A DNA stretch of 32,058 nucleotides, from NCBI GenBank assembly GCA_049509395.1, contig JBEKZY010000013.1, positions 1 to 32,058 on the forward strand, in the 5' to 3' direction. The stretch is from JBEKIK01 sp049509395 (lineage in GTDB: Bacteria; Planctomycetota; Planctomycetia; Pirellulales; Thermoguttaceae). The notes under the pieces were generated by a model that worked only from the letters and a program-made list of their open reading frames with translations, made no database searches and was not told the DNA's origin. The position numbers were made by a program, and so were the translations under genes. Below are positions 23,331 to 31,284 of this stretch, piece by piece; positions within the stretch are counted from its first letter, which is position 1; each line of letters opens with the position of its first letter.

Positions 23331-23738
23331 ATAGATGTGATTTGGATTCAAGCGGTAACTAAACCCGGCGATCAACAACTAGGCGCACACAGGCCGGCCG
23401 CACTCGGACAATTGAGCATCTAAAGGAGTAAAATCAACCTCCCTCCAACGTCCGATAATGTTTCTTATGTTCGGTCGGAACTTAAGTTTTTCCCGGGAAT
23501 GATGCAGTTTTTCCGCAACTTAATACGTCCATCTTATAAAATATTTATGTCGTCCTGGGTAAAATAATCTTGCCCTGGCATAATGCGGACCGCGGCCAAA
23601 ATGCCTATTGCCGGCTCGATCCTGGGCGACATTCGAAATGGCAGATCAGAACTTCAGGCAGCCTAAAGGTTTTCTAACCAAAGCGGCGTCAAATCCCGGC
23701 TTGTGCCGCTTCTATCCCCCCCTGCCCTGAGGCGGGTT
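23331..23738. other. Convergent intergenic region without a supported gene
   Basis: This 408-bp gap separates two convergent genes. It holds no open frame with codon structure, no tRNA-like sequence and no clear U-tailed terminator. A C-rich run with CCCTGCCCTGAGGC at 23717-23732 belongs to a dispersed motif (GCAGGGCAGGGGA) also seen at 13421, 20219 and 29192. Confidence 0.4.
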
Positions 23739-24440
23739 TTAAGGGTCAACTGCCTCTTTGGCCTGACCCCCGAGCGATTCCAACTTTTGCCCGGTCTGGC
23801 GGCCGAGTTCTTCTATTTTTTGACCCGCCTGCTGAAGTTTCTGCTCCACCGCCCGGCCGCTGGTTTTCATATCTTCCTGAGCGATGTTTTGATTTTCCGG
23901 TTGCGATGGTTGCGTGTTGGGATCGAGTTTTTGATCCAGTTCATCGATGTATTTGCCTATTATGGCCCGGACGTCTTCGGGCAAAATCGGGTTGGCGTTT
24001 CGCGTAACACGGGCGATGGCATAGCCCGAATACGATTTTAACACCATTTGCCGGAGCGGCTCGGAAAGGGTCACGGCGAAAAATGTGATCACCACGCAGA
24101 AAAGCGATCCTTTAGCCAGTCCGAACAAGGCGCCCATCTGCCGATCAAACTCGCGGAGCTTTACCCGGTTGACGATCCCGGAGACCATCCTGAACAGCAA
24201 CCAAATCGCCAATGAGGTGAGGATATAGAGCACCAGCATGGCCAAAAAGCGATTCCATGGTTCTGTCGCACTGAAGTACGGCGCTAAAGGGGTGCTAAAA
24301 TGAATCGCCACGGCGGCGCTGACCAGCAACGCAGCCAGCGAAGCCAATTGCCAGACCATGCCCTTCCAGGCCCCTAAAAGCGCCGCGCCCAACAAAACGA
24401 CCAACATGACTATGTCGTAAGTTTGGAATACAGAGTTCAT
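23739..24440 (-). CDS. CvpA-family membrane protein
   Basis: The 233-residue product has the CvpA pattern: four TM helices in the first 130 residues (for example YDIVMLVVLLGAALLGAWKG and LAMLVLYILTSLAIWLLF), with GAWKG after the first and FDRQMGALFGLAKGSLF in the middle. The family is named for colicin V production and is thought to act in the inner membrane in envelope homeostasis. The C-terminal 70 residues are charged and Gln-rich (EQKLQQAGQKIEELG) and probably helical, more than the standard family has. The ATG at 24440 is followed, on the upstream side, directly by a copy of the G-rich repeat, so its promoter must lie in or beyond that repeat. Confidence 0.88.
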   Translation of the reverse strand: MNSVFQTYDIVMLVVLLGAALLGAWKGMVWQLASLAALLVSAAVAIHFSTPLAPYFSATEPWNRFLAMLVLYILTSLAIWLLFRMVSGIVNRVKLREFDRQMGALFGLAKGSLFCVVITFFAVTLSEPLRQMVLKSYSGYAIARVTRNANPILPEDVRAIIGKYIDELDQKLDPNTQPSQPENQNIAQEDMKTSGRAVEQKLQQAGQKIEELGRQTGQKLESLGGQAKEAVDP

Positions 24441-24441
24441 A

Positions 24442-24653
24442 TTCAGGGTTAAGAGTCCAGGGTTAAGTTTGGGGGTTCAGGGGGTTGGAAGTATACCGAA
24501 AAAGAGCAAACTGGCGAAGAGCATTGTAGTGATTAATGCACTGGAGCACGGAAACAACTTGGCGTGTCCTTATTATGCAACAGAAGGGCTTGCCGTTCAG
24601 AGTTAAGTCTTACGACCAGTTCTGAACCCTGAAACCCCGAACCCTGAACCCTT
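24442..24653. repeat. Inverted pair of TTCAGGGTT-type repeats, pair 3
   Basis: The left arm (24442-24488) contains TTCAGGGTTAAGAGTCCAGG and GGGGGTTCAGGGGG. The right arm (24622-24653) is the reverse complement form and nearly matches the copy at 7309. About 130 bases of mixed sequence lie between. The pair occupies the divergent region between the CvpA gene and the sulfotransferase. The minus strand of the right arm has four G-runs. Confidence 0.75.
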
Positions 24654-24783
24654 TGATATAATTGTCATCTTGCCCTGATTGGGATATGTTTGGTAATATC
24701 TTGACCAAGTATGGAAAATTAAATAGCATAGGTTGTTTAGGATAATTGGAGCACTCGCCCAAATAGCATTGAAAAGGATATCT

Positions 24784-26001
24784 ATGGAAACCGCTCAGCA
24801 AGGCAATCCCGCGGAACAGTCAACGGGAGGTTCTAAGGACCGGCCGTGGATTCCACGCTTTTGGGACGGGATGAACGTTTCGGGATGGGTTGGGCTAATA
24901 GTTCGAAACCATTTTGCCGTCACTCCGCGTCGCATTGCCATGTCGATAATCGTGTTGATGACCAGCATAATCAATTTTTTTCTTTGGGCTGTTGAAGCTC
25001 TTATTTTCGGACGCCGGATCAAGCGCACCGAATTGAAAGACGATCCCATCTTTGTCATTGGTCATTGGCGGTCGGGCACGACCCTGTTGCACGAACTATT
25101 GGTGCTCGACCGTAGACACACCTTTCCCGACACCTATGCTTGTTTTGCCCCCAACCATTTTTTAGTCTCGGCCTGGTTTTTCAAACCCATGCTAAAATTT
25201 CTGCTGCCCTCGCGCCGGCCGGTGGACAACATGCTCGCGGGTTGGGACCGGCCGCAGGAAGATGAATTCGCCTTGTGCAACATGGGCGTGCCATCGCCGT
25301 ATTTAACGGCCGTTTTTCCCAACCGTCCTCCGCAGTACCCGGAGTATCTGGACCTGGAAGGACTGCCTCCGGAGGCGCTTGATCGCTGGAAATCCAAATT
25401 GCATTGGTTTCTCCAATGCCTGGCGCTTAGGCATCCTAAGCGGATTGTGCTAAAATCGCCGCCGCATACCTGCCGCATCAAAGTTTTATTGGAGCTTTTT
25501 CCCAAGGCCAAGTTTGTGCATATCGTTCGCGATCCGTACGTGCTTTTCCCCTCCACGTACAACCTCTGGAAGCGGTTGTATCGCGATCAAGGCCTTCAAA
25601 TGCCGAAATACGTCGGCTTGGAGGAGTACGTCTTTCGCACCTTCGAGCGGATGTACGAGGTCTTCGAGCGCGATCGGCATTTGATCGCCCCCGGCCAGTT
25701 TTGCGAGGTTCATTACGAAGAGCTGATTTCCCATCCGATCGAGCAAATGCGGCGGATTTACGAAGAGCTGGAATTGGGCGATTTCGAAGCCGTCCGTCCC
25801 GCGTTGGAAACCTACATGGCCGGTCAAAAAGACTACAAGACCAACCGCTATCAGCTTTCGCCGGAAAATCGCGGCGAAATCGGCCGGCGTTGGAAAAAAT
25901 ACCTGGTTCAGTACGGGTATCTGGCTGCCGAGCCGGCCAATAACAGAAGCGGCGAAACCAGTTCCAAGGGCGCGGCCAGCCGATCGTCGGTAAATGCGTA
26001 G
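24784..26001 (+). CDS. Sulfotransferase family protein
   Basis: The 405-residue product has the PAPS-binding motifs of sulfotransferases: the 5'-phosphosulfate loop GHWRSGTT at residues 93-100 and the 3'-phosphate site VRDPYVLFPSTYN (248-260, with Ser257). These enzymes move a sulfate group from PAPS to a hydroxyl or amine of a carbohydrate, lipid or peptide. A hydrophobic segment at about 52-74 precedes the catalytic domain and could anchor it to the membrane. The ATG at 24784 has AGGA six bases upstream; an earlier in-frame TTG at 24733 would add 17 unsupported residues. The acceptor cannot be read from sequence. It converges with the methyltransferase gene, 50 bases apart. Confidence 0.9.
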   Translation: METAQQGNPAEQSTGGSKDRPWIPRFWDGMNVSGWVGLIVRNHFAVTPRRIAMSIIVLMTSIINFFLWAVEALIFGRRIKRTELKDDPIFVIGHWRSGTTLLHELLVLDRRHTFPDTYACFAPNHFLVSAWFFKPMLKFLLPSRRPVDNMLAGWDRPQEDEFALCNMGVPSPYLTAVFPNRPPQYPEYLDLEGLPPEALDRWKSKLHWFLQCLALRHPKRIVLKSPPHTCRIKVLLELFPKAKFVHIVRDPYVLFPSTYNLWKRLYRDQGLQMPKYVGLEEYVFRTFERMYEVFERDRHLIAPGQFCEVHYEELISHPIEQMRRIYEELELGDFEAVRPALETYMAGQKDYKTNRYQLSPENRGEIGRRWKKYLVQYGYLAAEPANNRSGETSSKGAASRSSVNA

Positions 26002-26037
26002 ATAAAAGGCCAGAGCGCTGCATTAAGCCGCGGATAA

Positions 26038-26063
26038 AACCCCTGATGTGTTCAGCGGGGGTT
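26038..26063. repeat. REP-like hairpin over the methyltransferase stop codon
   Basis: AACCCC plus TGA pairs with TCA plus GGGGTT, with a small bulge and a loop of about five bases. A TAAG tail follows. The minus-strand gene ends inside it: its last residues (TLNPR) and stop are read from the right arm. The shape resembles 9658-9684. It sits between convergent genes, so it may also stop transcription in both directions. Confidence 0.55.
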
Positions 26064-27293
26064 AAGTGTTGCCGCTTTCAATTGGATATCATCAAAGGCG
26101 ATTTCGCCCACCGCGCCGAACAATCCGATGCAAACGATGGCTTCGCGAGTGCGGGGCGGAACTTCGATCCGCTTGACTTCCCGCCGCCAGCCGAAAGTGC
26201 CGGTCCATGGGCCTGCTACGCCCCGGCCCGCTATACCCCGGTTTTCGTCGTAAAAAATGATCGTCAGGGTAGGAGCGTCATCGGCGTTTTGACCGAGTCG
26301 GATATTGTTTCCACGGATGTAGAACGATACGTCAAGCATTTTGACTTTTCGCCCATCCAGGGCAAAGCCCTGCAAGGCCTGGCTGCCCCGGCCCGGCTCG
26401 GCGTTGCTGAATACGGCGTATCGCCCGCCTTCAGGCGCCTCTTTATCGCTGACGACTTTCATCTGTCGCTGGTAGTGCCAGACTGCCGCCTCGGGCGGAT
26501 CGCCTAAGATTTGTTCAAACCCGCCGTTCTCGATCGCCGGCTTGCTGGGATCGGGATGCATCTTGCGCTGCGATTCGGCCTTGCCGGTCATGGGCACGAA
26601 GAGGGTCGGCTTGAGGGCCTCGGTTTCCAGCTTGCCATTGATTTTCTTCAGCAAGTACAGCGATTGCTGATAGCGCTGGCCCATGGGAATGACCATCCGG
26701 CCGCCTTCCTTGAGCTGCTCGGCCAAGGCCGGCGGCACATTCTCCGGCGAACAGGTGACGATGATCTTGTCGAACGGCGCGTGTTCGGGCCAGCCCTGAT
26801 ACCCGTCGCCGATCTTCACGTGCACGTTGTCGTAGTGCAGGCGCTCCAGGACCTTCGTGGCCTTGCGCCCCAAGGGCTCGACGATTTCGATGGTATACAC
26901 TTCGCGGACCAAGGGGCTTAATACGGCCGCCTGGTACCCGGAGCCGGTGCCGATTTCCAGCACCTTGTCCTCGGGCTGAGGGTCAATGGTTTCTGTCATG
27001 TATGCCACGATAAAAGGCGGGGAGATGGTCTGCCCTTCGCCGATGGGCAATGCCATGTCAAGGTATGCGTTCTTGCGTTCGTTTAAAGTCACGAACTCGT
27101 GCCGCGGAGTGCTTCGCATGGCTTCGATTACCCGGGGATTCTTCACCCCGGCATCGACGATTTCCCGGTCGACCATCTTGTTCCGGGCGGCATCGAACTC
27201 CTGGCGACTCTGCGCTGAAAGCCGTTCTGGCGCATAGCCCCAGGCCAGCAGGATAAATATAAGAGCCCCGGCGATGTAATGGTTTTGTTTCAT
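26052..27293 (-). CDS. Secreted protein-L-isoaspartate O-methyltransferase-like protein with C-terminal beta-sandwich
   Basis: The 413-residue product has a hydrophobic N-terminal segment (about residues 5-19) followed by SAQS, which suggests export. Residues about 35-245 form a PCMT-type methyltransferase: PIGEGQTIS at 83-91, SAM motif VLEIGTGSG at 111-119, DGYQGWPEHAPFDKIIVT at 163-180. PCMT repairs isoaspartyl residues using SAM, normally in the cytoplasm, so an exported form is odd because SAM should be absent outside. Residues about 250-410 look like a CBM4/9-like jelly-roll: ENGGFE, VSFYIRG, TLTIIFYDENRG, AFDDIQL. I prefer the ATG at 27293 over a TTG two codons upstream. The last residues come from a repeat hairpin. 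Confidence 0.88.
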   Translation of the reverse strand: MKQNHYIAGALIFILLAWGYAPERLSAQSRQEFDAARNKMVDREIVDAGVKNPRVIEAMRSTPRHEFVTLNERKNAYLDMALPIGEGQTISPPFIVAYMTETIDPQPEDKVLEIGTGSGYQAAVLSPLVREVYTIEIVEPLGRKATKVLERLHYDNVHVKIGDGYQGWPEHAPFDKIIVTCSPENVPPALAEQLKEGGRMVIPMGQRYQQSLYLLKKINGKLETEALKPTLFVPMTGKAESQRKMHPDPSKPAIENGGFEQILGDPPEAAVWHYQRQMKVVSDKEAPEGGRYAVFSNAEPGRGSQALQGFALDGRKVKMLDVSFYIRGNNIRLGQNADDAPTLTIIFYDENRGIAGRGVAGPWTGTFGWRREVKRIEVPPRTREAIVCIGLFGAVGEIAFDDIQLKAATLNPR

Positions 27294-27327
27294 GGCCAAT
27301 CGAGCCTCAGATAAGTAATATCACTAG

Positions 27328-27387
27328 CCGGCGGTCAACGACCGCCGGAATATGCCTGAATTCCTACCGGCGGCTGTTAGCCGCCGG
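27328..27387. repeat. Pair of CCGGCGG hairpins (REP doublet)
   Basis: At 27328-27348, CCGGCGGTC pairs perfectly with GACCGCCGG across AAC. At 27367-27387, CCGGCGGCT pairs perfectly with AGCCGCCGG across GTT. Both have nine-base stems with three-base loops and are 18 bases apart. They lie in the divergent region between the methyltransferase and the radical SAM gene. Confidence 0.8.
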
Positions 27388-27527
27388 CTATTTAATGCGA
27401 CATTATTTTTATGACTGCCAATAATATCATTCTACGTGTGATTCCTCCTTGATTATACTTGATTTATCCCGCCGGCGCAAACGGGCGGTCCTGTTTTTCA
27501 ACTCGAATTTCTGCCATAATCGTTATT

Positions 27528-29321
27528 ATGCTCAAAGAATATCTGAAAAACCGGATTGTCAACTACCTTCTCCCCCTGGTTCAGACGCCCGGACAGTATA
27601 TCGGCGGCGAATGGAATGCGGTGTGCAAAGACCATCGCGCGGTGGACGGCACGATTTGCCTGGCCTTTCCGGACGCCTATTCCATCGGCATGAGCCATCA
27701 CGGCCTGCAAGTATTATACGCGATGATGAACGGGCGGAATTGGGCTTGCGAACGGGCGTTTACGCCGTTGGCCGACATGGAGCAGTTGCTCCGCAAGCAC
27801 GGACTGCCACTTTACAGCCTGGAGTCGTTCACGCCCCTTTGGCAATTCGACGTGCTGGGCTTTTCTCTGCAATACGATCTTTCCTACGGCAACGTGCTGA
27901 CGATGCTCGATTTGGGCGGCATCCCCTTGGCGGCGGAAGACAGGACCTTCGACCATCCGCTGGTCATAGCCGGCGGGCCGTGCGCGTTCCATCCCGAGCC
28001 GATGTCGCGTTTTATCGACCTGTTCGTGATCGGCGACGGCGAAGAAGCCCTGCCCGCGGTCTGCGACGAGTGGCTGCGTCTGAAACGATCTTCCGGCGAC
28101 CGGGAATCGATGCTCTTCGAGATGGGCAAACGGTTTCCCTTTGTCTACGTGCCGCGATTTTATCGGCCTGAATTCAGTTCAGAGGGTAAAACTATCGCGG
28201 TTCGGCCGATGCGCGGCGACCTGCCCGAGTGCATTCAGCCGGCCATGGTCGATTTGGAATCAATACCACTGCCCGTTGCCCCGGTGGTGCCGCACGTGGA
28301 GTGCGTGCAAGAGCGGATCGCAGTGGAAATCATGCGTGGATGTCCGGGCAAGTGCCGGTTCTGCCAGAGCACCACCACCAAACGCCCGCTGCGGTTTCGC
28401 AAGGCGGAAACCATCGTCCGGGCGGTTTTGGATTCGTATCGCAACACCGGATACAACGAGATTTCGTTGCTCTCGCTTTCCTCCAGCGATTATCCGCATT
28501 TCGACGAGCTTTTACGGCAACTGCAAGAGGTCCTGCGTCCGCTGGGAGTGGGCATCTCGCTGCCCAGCCTGAGGATCAACGAGGAATTGCAAATGGTCAG
28601 CGATTTGGTCGGCACCGCCAGACATTCCGGATTGACGCTCGCGCCCGAGGCCGCCCTGGACGACATGCGCAAACAAATCGCCAAGCCGATAGTCAACGAG
28701 GACTTTTATGCAGGGTGCCGGAAGGCCTTTGAGCAGGGATTTAACCGGGTGAAACTGTATTTCATGTGCGGCCTGCCGGGCGAAAGGCAAATCGACCTGG
28801 ACGGGATTATCGACATGTGCGAGCACATCGCCCGGCTGGGCAAAGAAGCCAGCGGGCGTTTTCCCACGGTGGTGGCCAACGTATCGAATTTCGTGCCCAA
28901 GCCGCACACGCCCTTTCAATGGAATGCCATGCAGCGGCGGGAATATTTTCACGATGCCCACCGGCAACTGCGGCAATACAAACGGCTGGGGTGCGTGCAA
29001 ATAAAGTGCCACGAAGTGGAAACGAGTCTATTGGAGGGCGTGCTTTGCCGCGGCGATCGCCGGGTGGGCGAGGCCATCGAGTTGGCCTGGCGGCGCGGGG
29101 CGCGATTCGACGCCTGGGCCGAACGGCTCGATCCGAATTTGTGGTGGAAGGCACTGGCCGACGCGGGCGTGGACGTGGAACAAACCCTGCACCTCCCCTG
29201 CCCTGCCGGCGCTCCCCTACCCTGGGACCACATCGGCATATGTCAGGGCCGGCCGTACCTGGAAAGGGAGTATGATGAATCGCTGAAGCAACTCGGGGAG
29301 ATGGGTGAAAATAGAGATTAG
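27528..29321 (+). CDS. Radical SAM protein, TIGR03960-like
   Basis: The 597-residue product has an N-terminal B12-binding-like region (about residues 1-240: FPDAYSIGMSHHGLQVLY, FSLQYDLSYGNVLTMLDLGGIP, LVIAGGPCAFHPEP). A radical SAM domain follows with the [4Fe-4S] motif Cys272-x3-Cys276-x2-Cys279 (RGCPGKCRFC). Downstream are LPSLRI, SGLTLAPEA and KLYFMCGLPGE, all typical of the family. Members are widespread but of unknown function; many are fused to or next to a TIGR03936/DUF2344 protein. Here the following genes are unrelated. The ATG at 27528 fits the family start; an earlier in-frame start at 27459 would add 23 unsupported residues. It is probably cytoplasmic. Confidence 0.9.
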   Translation: MLKEYLKNRIVNYLLPLVQTPGQYIGGEWNAVCKDHRAVDGTICLAFPDAYSIGMSHHGLQVLYAMMNGRNWACERAFTPLADMEQLLRKHGLPLYSLESFTPLWQFDVLGFSLQYDLSYGNVLTMLDLGGIPLAAEDRTFDHPLVIAGGPCAFHPEPMSRFIDLFVIGDGEEALPAVCDEWLRLKRSSGDRESMLFEMGKRFPFVYVPRFYRPEFSSEGKTIAVRPMRGDLPECIQPAMVDLESIPLPVAPVVPHVECVQERIAVEIMRGCPGKCRFCQSTTTKRPLRFRKAETIVRAVLDSYRNTGYNEISLLSLSSSDYPHFDELLRQLQEVLRPLGVGISLPSLRINEELQMVSDLVGTARHSGLTLAPEAALDDMRKQIAKPIVNEDFYAGCRKAFEQGFNRVKLYFMCGLPGERQIDLDGIIDMCEHIARLGKEASGRFPTVVANVSNFVPKPHTPFQWNAMQRREYFHDAHRQLRQYKRLGCVQIKCHEVETSLLEGVLCRGDRRVGEAIELAWRRGARFDAWAERLDPNLWWKALADAGVDVEQTLHLPCPAGAPLPWDHIGICQGRPYLEREYDESLKQLGEMGENRD

Positions 29322-29889
29322 AGATTAGGGGCCAGGGACTAGGGATGAGGCGTTCTTCGCATTTTGCGGGCGTGTTTTTTTATTGCAAATTGGAAATTGC
29401 AAATTGCAAATTGAACAAACACAACCCGTTGAGTGATTTGTCACTTTTTGGGATTTATGAATTGTTGGGCTGGGGGAGAAGTTGGTGATAAAAGGGCAAG
29501 CATGACAGATGGCCAAAAAGTTGGCTTTAGATTTGGAGTTAGGGCGATTATAATGAGGCGAAATTAGAGTGCATCGAAAAGGCGTGCGAGAAATTAAATG
29601 TTAAGAAATTTTTTTAAGTGCATATAGGGTAGAGGATTGCGGCGAAATGGGGAGAGAGGAAAATTGTGCCAAATGCGAATTGGGAGTTGCGCCGATTTTG
29701 GGAGAAGGTCACTTGGCGCAATTTGTTTTCCGGCAGGATGTTGCTATGTCGGGCTACAACACGGCGTGGATGTAAGTGGAATTTACTCGATGGCAATTGT
29801 CTTTGCGCTACGGTGCAATTGCAGTGATGTAAAGTCGGAGTTGGACGGCCAAAACTAGCTGCGTCCCCTTTTCCCACCTGGGATAAATT
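29322..29889. other. 568-bp AT-rich intergenic tract with AAATTGC repeats
   Basis: No gene is supported here. It opens with short AGAGATTAG/ACTAGGGATGAGG runs, then a tandem of ten-base AAATTGCAAA-type units (29382-29413, ATTGCAAATTGGAAATTGC and on). An inverted repeat TTGCGCC...GGCGCAA lies near 29690-29725. The small frame at 29637-29858 lacks convincing codon use. The downstream LRR gene has no obvious promoter that I can single out. Confidence 0.45.
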
Positions 29890-31110
29890 ATGGATGCCGA
29901 CGATTTCACGACAGGCGATCAAACCGCCAATCCGAAACCGAAGCGCCGCTGGTATCAGTTCAGCTTGCGGGCGCTGCTGATTTTTGTGACGCTATGCGCT
30001 TTTGCTTGCTCCTGGTTTGCCGTGAAAATGGAGCAGGCCAGAAAACGAGGCGAGGCGGTGGTGGAGGTTTTGGCAATGGGCGGATCGGTGACGTATGACT
30101 ACGATACGCCTTCATCGGGCGGATCGAAGAAAAAGGCGCAACCGGCCGGTCCGCAGTGGCTGCGAAACTTTCTGGGCATCGACTTTTTCTCTGATGTAAC
30201 CGCAATCAGTTATCCAAATGAAGTAAAACTAATATTTTATTTACAAAAAAACGAAAACCTGACTGTGGATAGTTTTATAAATAAGGATATTGTCGAGGCC
30301 GGGCTGAAAGATATTAAAAGGTTTACAAAACTCCGGCAGCTTTCGCTGCAAGGGGTCAACGTCAACAATTCCACCTTGGAAGCAATCAAAGAGATGACCC
30401 AACTGCGGGAGTTGAGTCTTGCAAACTCCTTAATCAGCGATTTTGGCCTGGAAGAAATCAGGGGGCTAGATCAACTCGAAAAACTCGATGTCTCGGACAC
30501 GGCAATTAACGGCGACGGGCTGATGTATTTAGAGGGGATGACGAATTTAGTTGATCTTAATCTGCGGAGAACCCATATAACCGATGCAGGGCTGGCGCAC
30601 ATCAAAGGGCTTACACAACTGCGGAGTCTTCATCTGACCGATACCGGAATCGGCGACGCCGGGTTGGAAAGCATCAAGGGACTTAAACAACTACAATCGC
30701 TCAGTATTAATGGACCCAGAATCACCGACGCCGGACTGGAACATCTCAAGGGACTAAATCAGCTCCAAACACTCTATATTTTTGACACCAAGATCACTGA
30801 TGCCGGGCTGGCCTACATCAAAGGCTTGACTAAACTCCAGACACTCCATCTAACTGGGGCCAATATCACTGATGCTGGGCTAGTACACCTCAAAGGACTA
30901 ACTAAACTCAAAGGGCTCGTTATCACTAAAGCCAAAATCACGGACGCGGGATTAGAACATCTCAAAGGACTAACTCAACTAAGTGAGATGTGGATCTTGG
31001 ATACCAATGTTACGGATGAGGGTGTAAAAAAATTCAAGGAGGCATTACCCAAATGTCAGATCATCTCTGAGTTCCCCAGTCGCCCCATTGGCGGACGAGC
31101 GAACCGATAA
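29890..31110 (+). CDS. Membrane-anchored LRR protein with tandem 72-base repeats
   Basis: The 406-residue product opens with a basic stretch and a TM helix (RWYQFSLRALLIFVTLCAF, about residues 20-40), a signature common at the N-terminus of planctomycete proteins. A variable region (about 55-130) leads to roughly ten LRRs of 24 residues from about 135 to 385 (LxxLHLTxTxITDAGLxHLKGLTxL). The last four repeats correspond to 72-base DNA units starting near 30723, 30795, 30867 and 30939 that still share long nucleotide stretches, so the array has probably grown recently. It resembles the LRR protein at 22443. Function is unknown, with protein binding at the cell surface as the usual role. Confidence 0.9.
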   Translation: MDADDFTTGDQTANPKPKRRWYQFSLRALLIFVTLCAFACSWFAVKMEQARKRGEAVVEVLAMGGSVTYDYDTPSSGGSKKKAQPAGPQWLRNFLGIDFFSDVTAISYPNEVKLIFYLQKNENLTVDSFINKDIVEAGLKDIKRFTKLRQLSLQGVNVNNSTLEAIKEMTQLRELSLANSLISDFGLEEIRGLDQLEKLDVSDTAINGDGLMYLEGMTNLVDLNLRRTHITDAGLAHIKGLTQLRSLHLTDTGIGDAGLESIKGLKQLQSLSINGPRITDAGLEHLKGLNQLQTLYIFDTKITDAGLAYIKGLTKLQTLHLTGANITDAGLVHLKGLTKLKGLVITKAKITDAGLEHLKGLTQLSEMWILDTNVTDEGVKKFKEALPKCQIISEFPSRPIGGRANR

Positions 31111-31284
31111 ATGCCCGCACTAGCGGCAGGATCGGCTCGCAATTGGCCGCGCGCCAGAATTTGATGCGGTGGTGTAGCGGCATGGCGGCAAATAAGATAA
31201 TATATTATTGAAAGTGAGCAGGTTATAGCGGCAGCGGCATGTGTCGGCGCCCGTAGACAGGCCTTTTTATTGAGAAAATAATGC

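Noticed and set aside
24610..24801. 63-codon minus-strand frame near the sulfotransferase start
   Set aside because: Much of it is translated repeat (GFRVRGFRVQ) and it overlaps the 5' end of the sulfotransferase gene.
26046..26921. Open frames on the plus strand opposite the methyltransferase
   Set aside because: The minus strand encodes an unmistakable PCMT core with SAM motif over the same bases.
29637..29858. 73-codon frame in the AT-rich tract before the second LRR gene
   Set aside because: Start lacks a ribosome site, the product is Cys-rich and motif-free, and the surrounding DNA is repeat-like.
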